Of a stretch of 64,000 bases of DNA, positions 57,448 through 64,000 are shown in pieces. This stretch comes from Argentina anserina (lineage: Eukaryota > Streptophyta > Magnoliopsida > Rosales > Rosaceae). A program made the position numbers and the translations under genes. The notes below the pieces were generated by a model that was not told the DNA's origin, searched no databases, and saw nothing but the letters and a program-made list of their open reading frames with translations. Position 1 is the first letter of the stretch, and the number at the start of each line of letters is the position of its first letter. The stretch covers positions 17,379,001 to 17,443,000 of the forward strand of contig NC_065874.1 of NCBI RefSeq assembly GCF_933775445.1. The letters run 5' to 3'.

Positions 57448-60400
57448 CTTTTGGCTATGGTCTTGTTTACTCTCAGCAACACAACCTATAACAATTGCTA
57501 CTAAAACAGTGATACAATCCAGACACGCTGCATATTATGAACACTTAGATCCCTTCACATTTCCCACTAGCCAACCTCGCATTCCTCGGCATCCATTAGT
57601 ATCCACCTAATTCCGTATCCCATGTTTCCAAAATAATTAATCATTGTCCGTTTCAGTTTTCAGAAAGATTTTTTTCGCCAAATAATTAATCATACTCAAA
57701 TTCGTACTCCTAAAACAGACAATGAAAATCAACCATCACATCATCCTTTGCACACTACAAAGCCAAACTTCCAAAGCCCTTAGGTACTGAATTGCATTAC
57801 ACAACTAAGAAAACTCTGAAACAATGTAGGAAAGTCGTATACAAAAGCAAATGCCTATTTAGGAAACAACACTAGGAGCAGTTCCTAGTAGAGATCTTCT
57901 GTTGTGCCTCAGATGGAGGAAATGTCTGAGGTGCGAATCTGCAAAGATTTAGATCAAACATAAATACCAATGCAAAATGATCTAATCTCGCATCCGAAAA
58001 CTTAATACGTCACAAATGAGCTAGACTATAGGACAATGACCTCTTCTCATCATGGTTCAATAGCATACAATACCCCATTCACTCACAATAATGCTTATCC
58101 AATTGCTATACCTTGGCTACTGAAAAATTAAATCGCAAGCTAAAGACATAAGAAATAGAAGAGCTTCTGAACACAATTGGAAAACAAAAACTGGCTGTTT
58201 CTTTCTATATAAAATTAGATTTTGATTTCTTTTTCTTCAAATTCATGGAAAACAAACAAAAATTAAGCCGGAATGAAATTAGACCTTGGAATTTGACGGT
58301 GAGGTGGCCTGGATCTGGAACCGCCTGCAAAATCAGCTGAGATTGATCCTGAGGCGCTTTAGTTATCAATGCTAGTTCAATTTGATTAAGAGAGATCGAT
58401 AATTCTTCTGATGCTTCACGTCTCAACCAGTTGTGAAGGAGGTGAGTGGAGATTGATAATCCTGTCCAGGGGCTTTCTCTTGTTTTCTAAGTGCATGTAT
58501 GCTTTAACTATCGAGCAGTGTTAGATAAACTTTTAGTATCATTTCAATTCATTTCGTGACTTTTCTATATATCCTTGATGAGACAACCCCTAATCATTAT
58601 TGTAGTTGCTAAGATACCAGTGAATAAACTGCTGTAGGCCAATATCAGTATGATCCTTAAGACATACTGCAGACCAAAACCAAATTGAGTTGCATACCAG
58701 CTCAGGAAAAAAAGATTGAGATTTTACTGTGCTATCCATTCAGTCAAAAGAAGCTCCAGTTGTCTATACATAACCACACAAAACCATTCATAGAAATGTT
58801 CACACAGAAAGATACTAAGAAAATGCTTTCAGTTCTATAATGTTATTTTACTAGCCATTAGGCATACTTTCTCAAGTGCTACATAACATCAGACAAGTAG
58901 CCAATTGTGGCCTTGTGGGTAAGATTAAAAAGAAATCTTCTGATAGATATTCTTTTTTTGCAGTGTAAAGTTGAGTTATGTTAGCTAGCAGGAAGGCAGG
59001 AATGATATGAACATACAAGACAGAGAACACACTCAAACAGATTACGCAGAAGATATGAATTTCTCCCAACAGAAATACAGGACACAATGAGACCATACAA
59101 AAGTAATACACATATTGTCTATCATAAAAATGGCAATCATAAGGTGAATAGTAAACTATAACATTCTACTACATATAATGGGTACTGGCATGAAGAATGT
59201 AAAAGAAGGTAGAAAATGGCATTGAAAGATGAAGGCTTGAACAAGATAGATCTATTTTCATTAGAGGCGGAACATGAAACTTGAAGGGTCAAGACAGATG
59301 AACTGAAACATGTTGAATAAATTAAACTAAACCTCAAGCCTCTCACTTCACTGCGGCCGCAGACAACTACAAAGGTAATACAAGCAAAGGGTTCAATTAC
59401 TAACCACAACTAGTCAATAATGTGCCCCTGTATTTTTCTCTCTTTTTTTATTGAATGTAAGTCTACATTACTAATGTAATTGGTGAATTTCTTTCAAACT
59501 ACAGCAACTAGTTAGCTAAAACATGGTGGTACCAGGGAAACCACTTCAAACCAGGCAGGACTTGAACACCATATGTGTATTATAATATTATCTATGTACA
59601 CACATTAACAGTGAACATTGACCATCCACATGCAGTGCTACAGGTTCTCAACTTAAGTGATGACCAAAGAGGTTCTAAAACATAAATAATTGACGAGTTG
59701 GAAAGTCATTATAGAATACAGAAAACAGTACCGACTGACAAGAAGAACAATTACTGATTCACAAATTTCCATTCATACAGTACCATTATTTGAGAATTGA
59801 ATTAGATAGCACGAAAGAATAATATGAACTTACAAGAATTCTTCTAAAGTTGAGTAATAATCAGGTCATCAATCTTCCAGCCATACATGGTAAAAAGAGT
59901 AGCAACTTCTTATACAATCTTCAAATCTCAGTGGATTACACAATGAGATTCACCATGATGTCTGAGATTGTCAGGCTAAATAAATGGCATCCTCATACTT
60001 CGATATTTAATGTCAAACTGATAAGATTGGAGTATAAGTATCTCAAATGTTAACTATTGGAACACTGCATGTCAAGGAAACTTTACTCTGCTCCATCTCA
60101 ACTCAATGATTGTGTAATGGTCCGTAGAGTTCGGAAAGCTTCTTAGCAAAACTAAAACCCTCCGCTTCGAGCAGAAACTGTACTGTCCACTATAGTTTAG
60201 ACGCAGCCAAAACAGATGTATCTCTCTATTCAAGTTTCACTACAGAAATTGACGTTCATAGCAGCCTAGCAATCCCAGTTTGTCCTCACTTAGGGATTTA
60301 ATGAAAACAACTGAAAGCAAAGTAGCACCTCATGCAATACATCATTCATAATAGTGGCACATTCATCTTACTACATCCACTCAGCAATCCCATATAATTT

Positions 60401-60506
60401 AAACTGTGATCCTCATAAGTTGAGAGATATAATTCAAATCACATATGTATCCAACAACAGACAGTTGATACAACTCTTGAACTGAAGTCGGAGGACATGT
60501 ACTGAA

Positions 60507-61670
60507 TTACTCCCTGTTTACAAAATGCAAAGCATTTAACAATGCCTTGTACGTCTTTTCATTCATGGCTCTGTCCCTGCCCCTGAAATTCTCTAGTAGA
60601 TCAAACGCCTCCTCTCCTTTTCCATCCCGGCACAATCCTTCCAATAATGTCTTATAAGTCAACAAATCAGGAGACATACAATTACTCAACGTATCAAACA
60701 CGACATCACTCGCATCCTCATATCTCCGCTCCAAAGCAAGACTGCAAATCACAACCATAAAAGTACTACTACTCGGCACCAAACCCTTCCCTCTCATTTC
60801 CTTGTAAAACCCTAAACCCTGACCGACCCTCCCCTTCTCGCACAACCCTTTCGCAATATAACCATAGGTATAAGCATTCGGCTCACATCCGTACAGCCCC
60901 ATTTCTCGAAACACCTGAAGCGCCTCATCAACTTCCAAACATTTGGAATAAGCCTTGATGATCATATTCAACACGAAAGTATCTGGAATCACACCGGAGG
61001 CCTTCATCTGCTTGGACAATGACCTCACCGACCGCAAATACACATGACAAACAGTCCTGTTATTAAACCTCCTAAGCAAAGAATTCAAGAGCAATGCATA
61101 TGTCTCCAATGTAGGCTTACAATTCTTAGAGTTGAACATTTTCTTATACACATCGAAAGCGCGATTAAAGAGCATCTTTCTACCACAACAGAATCTAATA
61201 ATGGAGTTATAAAGAGGAACACTAATCTCACAAGCTCCGGCGACCACCTCCTCCAGTAGGGTTTCGGCGTGGCGGTAGCGGCGGCCGTTGATCAGGATCT
61301 TGATCATGGTGAGGTAGGTGGTGTGGCTGTGCTTGTAGTTGCGCTGCTGGGCGGTCCACCGGAAAATGTCGAGGGCGAGGTCGGGGTCCGATTGGGCTTT
61401 CAGGGCGGCGTCGACGTCGGGCGGGCCGAATCCGGGTTTGAGCTTGTGGATCCATGTCTCGAATTGCTTCTCGAGAGGGGTTCGGGTTCGGAATGAGTCC
61501 GGAGGGTTTCGGGCGGCGGAGGAGGAGGAGGAGAGGAGGCGGGGATAGAGTGACGAGTGGGTGGACGGAAATGGAGGGGAGGGGATGACGTGGCGGGAGG
61601 AGAGAGGAGGGAGGATAGTGGGGCATCTGAGAGCAGCGGTGAGAAGGCGGCGAAACAAAGTCGCCGGCAT
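60507..61670 (-). CDS. Mitochondrial pentatricopeptide repeat protein (At3g25210-like)
   Basis: An intronless gene of 387 residues. The N-terminus (MPATLFRRLLTAALR, then Ser/Pro/Arg-rich to about residue 55) looks like a mitochondrial presequence. A conserved TPLEKQFETWIHKLKPGF segment follows, and then P-class PPR helices over most of the rest (e.g. TFVLNMIIKAYSKCLEVDEA, NAYTYGYIAKGLCEKGRVGQ, DLLTYKTLLEGLCRDGKGEE). There is no E or DYW extension, so an editing deaminase role is unlikely; P-class PPRs usually bind organellar RNA for processing or stability. The start is the ATG at 61670: a longer frame in the same phase would begin only with GTG. The TATA box at 61712-61719 implies a very short leader. 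It looks intact. Confidence 0.9.
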   Translation of the reverse strand: MPATLFRRLLTAALRCPTILPPLSSRHVIPSPPFPSTHSSLYPRLLSSSSSAARNPPDSFRTRTPLEKQFETWIHKLKPGFGPPDVDAALKAQSDPDLALDIFRWTAQQRNYKHSHTTYLTMIKILINGRRYRHAETLLEEVVAGACEISVPLYNSIIRFCCGRKMLFNRAFDVYKKMFNSKNCKPTLETYALLLNSLLRRFNNRTVCHVYLRSVRSLSKQMKASGVIPDTFVLNMIIKAYSKCLEVDEALQVFREMGLYGCEPNAYTYGYIAKGLCEKGRVGQGLGFYKEMRGKGLVPSSSTFMVVICSLALERRYEDASDVVFDTLSNCMSPDLLTYKTLLEGLCRDGKGEEAFDLLENFRGRDRAMNEKTYKALLNALHFVNRE

Positions 61671-61711
61671 TGTCGGAGAGGGAGAGAGTGAGAGGATCAC
61701 TTTTGAGTGGG

Positions 61712-61719
61712 TATTTATA
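61712..61719 (-). promoter_or_regulatory. TATA box of the PPR gene
   Basis: TATAAATA on the minus strand, about 42 bases upstream of the ATG. Confidence 0.55.
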
Positions 61720-62009
61720 GGGGTGGGTACGGGACGGGACGTGGGATGAGATCGGGACGGAATCGGTACGAGATCGAGACGGGAAAAGAGTTTTTAAGAA
61801 TGCATCTCACCCGGGATTAATTCCGGTTGGGACGGGACGGAATCAGGATGAGACGAGACAAATCCCACATTCCTATGAAGTTAAATAAAAACCTATATTT
61901 TTATTTTTTTCATAAAAAAGTAACATTTAATAATGAAATTTTAACAAAAAAATGCATATTATATTCAAAATATTATAATTTTGTTCCGAGAGAATTACTA
62001 TTTTACCCT
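61720..62009. other. PPR gene upstream region with imperfect GGGACGG repeats
   Basis: Imperfect repeats of GGGACGG(A)ATC and CGAGAT at 61730-61860, then AT-rich sequence up to the copia-like LTR. Confidence 0.45.
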
Positions 62010-62167
62010 TGTGTGTGTCTTAGCCTAATAGGTTTCCTGTTAGGAGATAGATTAGCATCTCCGTAATAAATTAGGACTCCGAATCCTACGGGATTGTGGT
62101 TTTGTAATGCCTATATATAAGCCCCCATATCATTCAATAATACACAATTATTTCATTCTGCATCACA
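62010..62167 (+). mobile_element. Partial copia-like LTR (3' part)
   Basis: It contains AATAGGTTTCCT and TTAGGAGATAGATTAG, a TATA box (62112-62120), the leader AAGCCCCCATATCATTCAATAATACA and a CA end at 62166-62167. A TATCAGCACG motif follows directly (62169-62178), the position of a primer-binding site in a group of dicot Ty1/copia elements. The left end is unclear and no second LTR is present inside the window. Confidence 0.5.
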
Positions 62168-62289
62168 TTATCAGCACGTAGTTCTAACCCTGCGTTCCTA
62201 GGTCTAGAACCCTATTTCTAAAATATTCCTTGGCGGAGCTCTGCCTCCAATTGCAATTTTGGTTTCGCTCTCTGTAAAACTCATTCACT

Positions 62290-62800
62290 ATGATGACGTC
62301 GTCATCGCTGAAGGAGCTCGATGACGAAACGGTGCGCAGCATGGCCATCGGCACCGTCTTCTCTGACTTCGGTGGGAAGATAAACTCACTCGATTTTCAT
62401 CGGAAAGAGGATTTACTTGTTACTACTAGTGAGGATGACTTTGTGTGGATCTATGACATTGCAGCTGCTAAGTAGCTAAAGACCACATATCATAAGAAAC
62501 ATGGAGCTGATCGCATATGCTTTACTCATCACCCAAGTTTTAGGATATGCTCGTCAAGATATAATTTGGATTCTACCAGAGAATTACTGCGGTATTTGTC
62601 AATGTAAGATAATGGATGCCTTTGCCACTTCAAAGGCTAGAAAGAGAGAATTGTTTCCCTCTGAATGTCACCTATCAACGATAGCTTCATGTCTGGTTCA
62701 TTGGATCAGAGTGTCCAAATATGGGATCTTTGTGTAAATACATGCCAGGGAATTTTACATCTACGTGGTAGACCTACAGTGGCCTATGACCAACAAGGAG
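62290..62800 (+). pseudogene. SWD2/APRF1-type WD40 protein, broken retrocopy
   Basis: Without introns the sequence follows the first half (about 170 codons) of the plant COMPASS subunit SWD2-like (APRF1): MAIGTVFSDFGGKINSLDFHR, DLLVTTSEDD, LKTTYHKKHGADRICFTHHP, SPINDSFMSGSLDQSVQIWD and CQGILHLRGRPTVAYDQQG. In-frame stops occur at 62473-62475 and later, with frameshifts near 62500-62660. Homology stops after the YDQQG codons. The intact family protein is a seven-blade propeller of about 330 residues in the H3K4 methyltransferase complex. Lack of introns, truncation and position just behind an LTR with its priming site suggest retrotransposition, perhaps inside an LTR element. Confidence 0.85.
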
Positions 62801-64000
62801 ATAAGCGATCCGGATTCGTCTTACCCCAAGCCGACCCGTCTCGGTTTGGGCCTATGGCCAGACGAGCCCGATAGCTCTTTAGGCCTTTAAACTATTTCTT
62901 TTTTTTTCCTTTTTCTTTTCCTATTTGCTTATTAAATCGTTTATTTGCACGTTTTTGTTTTCTAACTATGTTTCACGTGCTTGTATAGGAAAAGTGATCA
63001 CTCGTCGTACTATGGTGATGACATTCATGCCGAGATGGACAATACTTTTATCATCTACATACGATTTTGATCGTATCCTCCCAAGATTTTTATGTCATCA
63101 GACGAAGATCGAAAATGAATTCATCAAGCAACTTCATGCATGACGATCGATTTGAAGAGCAATTTCATTATATGCTGCTTTTAAACATATATATATAAAT
63201 TATCGGGCGCTATTAGCCTTTTTCATGTCTTTTTTCCGGCATTCTTATTACGCCGATGAGACCAAAGAGGGATATGATTCCCCTCTTGGTCGACGTTTTT
63301 CGTGTGACGGTCCCGGGGGAGTCACGTTATTATTTAAAGGGAAGAAATCGATTTCGTGTGGTCGCCTGAGTGCACCGCTGTTTTGGGTGCGATCATGTGA
63401 ATCGCCGATATACATCGATTATTTTGTGACCATATACATCATAACCCTTCTAATTCCGGTTACATATTTGAATAGTTTCGATTATTCGAAACCTATACAA
63501 CCCTCATTTCTTATGGATGCGTCGCCATCACGACTGTTATTTGAATGTTTGAGTTTTTTTAAACTCATGTCTATAAACGATAATCCCAAGGTCTACATAC
63601 TCATTTATTTGAGTTGATTCATTACTCTGATGCAGCACTATTTGCTGACAAAAGATCCCAGAAATAACGAATTCTATGGGACACACTTAAAGTGATTTAA
63701 TGAACGTCTATGACGTTGTATTATCAAAGTTGACCTTGATGCATACTCCACATCCAAGAAACGCATGCTATTTTTGGCACCTGTATCTATTTCTTGAGGG
63801 CATTTTGGAGATGGAAACGTAATATTCTTCCATTCTCAAGTAAGCACATTTTTGAGCCCCAGGCTAAGGCTCCGCCCAATCCGATATGCAAGATTTTGTT
63901 GCTACGGACTTTTGATTAGTCAATCTATTTTGACTATGTTTTCTGCTTACTATTTTTCAAGTATGACGTTGGCATTGTCATTATTATTGCTCGACTTTAG
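62801..64000. other. Unassigned sequence at the window end
   Basis: It contains short frames only. If the LTR at 62010-62167 is real, this could be the decayed internal region of that element, but I see no gag, protease or polymerase motif. The window ends inside it. Confidence 0.35.

Larger units (their letters stand above)
55476..60506. other. Long AT-rich region downstream of the PPR gene, no firm gene
   Basis: The minus strand offers weak exon-like pieces: about 58440-58280 ending at a good donor (CCAAG|GTCTAA), about 57940-57870 after a good acceptor (TTTGCAG|ATTCG), and a 34-codon ATG frame at 56940-56836. They may belong to a small gene, a non-coding transcript or a spliced 3' UTR. 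None has a recognised domain. The block also holds the hairpin at 57375-57447. Confidence 0.4.

Noticed and set aside
56340..60000. A complete minus-strand multi-exon gene between the foldback and the PPR gene
   Set aside because: A few splice-like borders exist, but the pieces do not join into an open frame with recognisable domains.
61671..61700. Ten extra N-terminal codons for the PPR protein
   Set aside because: The frame would start with GTG and lies at or before the predicted start of transcription; ATG at 61670 gives the expected MPATLFRR start.

Overview
The window reads as nuclear DNA of a dicot plant: AT-rich, long introns, plant-only gene families (VAMP71-type SNARE, CASP, PPR, carotenoid cyclase, ELM1), dense nested transposons and an endogenous pararetrovirus. 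A rosaceous genome would fit the look of the genes and repeats, but that is an impression; the sequence alone does not prove the species.

Layout. 1-12720: a decayed endogenous pararetrovirus (Caulimoviridae) lying on the minus strand. It is broken up by large TG...CA repeat units of one family, one of which carries a captured 3' piece of a CC-type glutaredoxin gene. 12721-16920: intergenic, with a TIR element and a decayed minisatellite. 17025-20659: VAMP714, an R-SNARE with a GC-AG intron. 21585-23072: an intronless chromoplast-type lycopene beta-cyclase/CCS-like gene. 23441-24673: a Mutator-like element with 9-bp target duplications whose interior is the control region, primer-binding site and first coding segment of the same kind of pararetrovirus. 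25350-32939: ELM1, a mitochondrial fission factor in ten exons, with a hAT insertion in intron 1. 35342-43554: three more copies of the LTR-like family, two of them nested. 44033-44960: a CASP gene. 46487-49429: a further LTR-like unit with a perfect target duplication. 52485-55087: a sucrose transporter pseudogene carrying a hAT element and palindromic elements. 55476-60506: no firm gene. 60507-61670: a mitochondrial PPR gene on the minus strand. 62010-62800: part of a copia-like LTR followed by a broken SWD2/APRF1 WD40 retrocopy, then unassigned sequence to the end.

Five genes look intact: VAMP714, CYC-B/CCS-like, ELM1, CASP and PPR. They serve unrelated functions (vesicle fusion, carotenoid synthesis, mitochondrial division, Casparian strip, organelle RNA) and show no sign of joint regulation. 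The most interesting content is in the repeats: a MULE carrying a viral promoter and primer-binding site; a family of about 2-3 kb single-LTR-like units with conserved RNA hairpins and internal tandem arrays; and a gene fragment captured between duplicated LTR segments. Exon borders were placed by hand from splice signals and reading frame; no alignment program was run.
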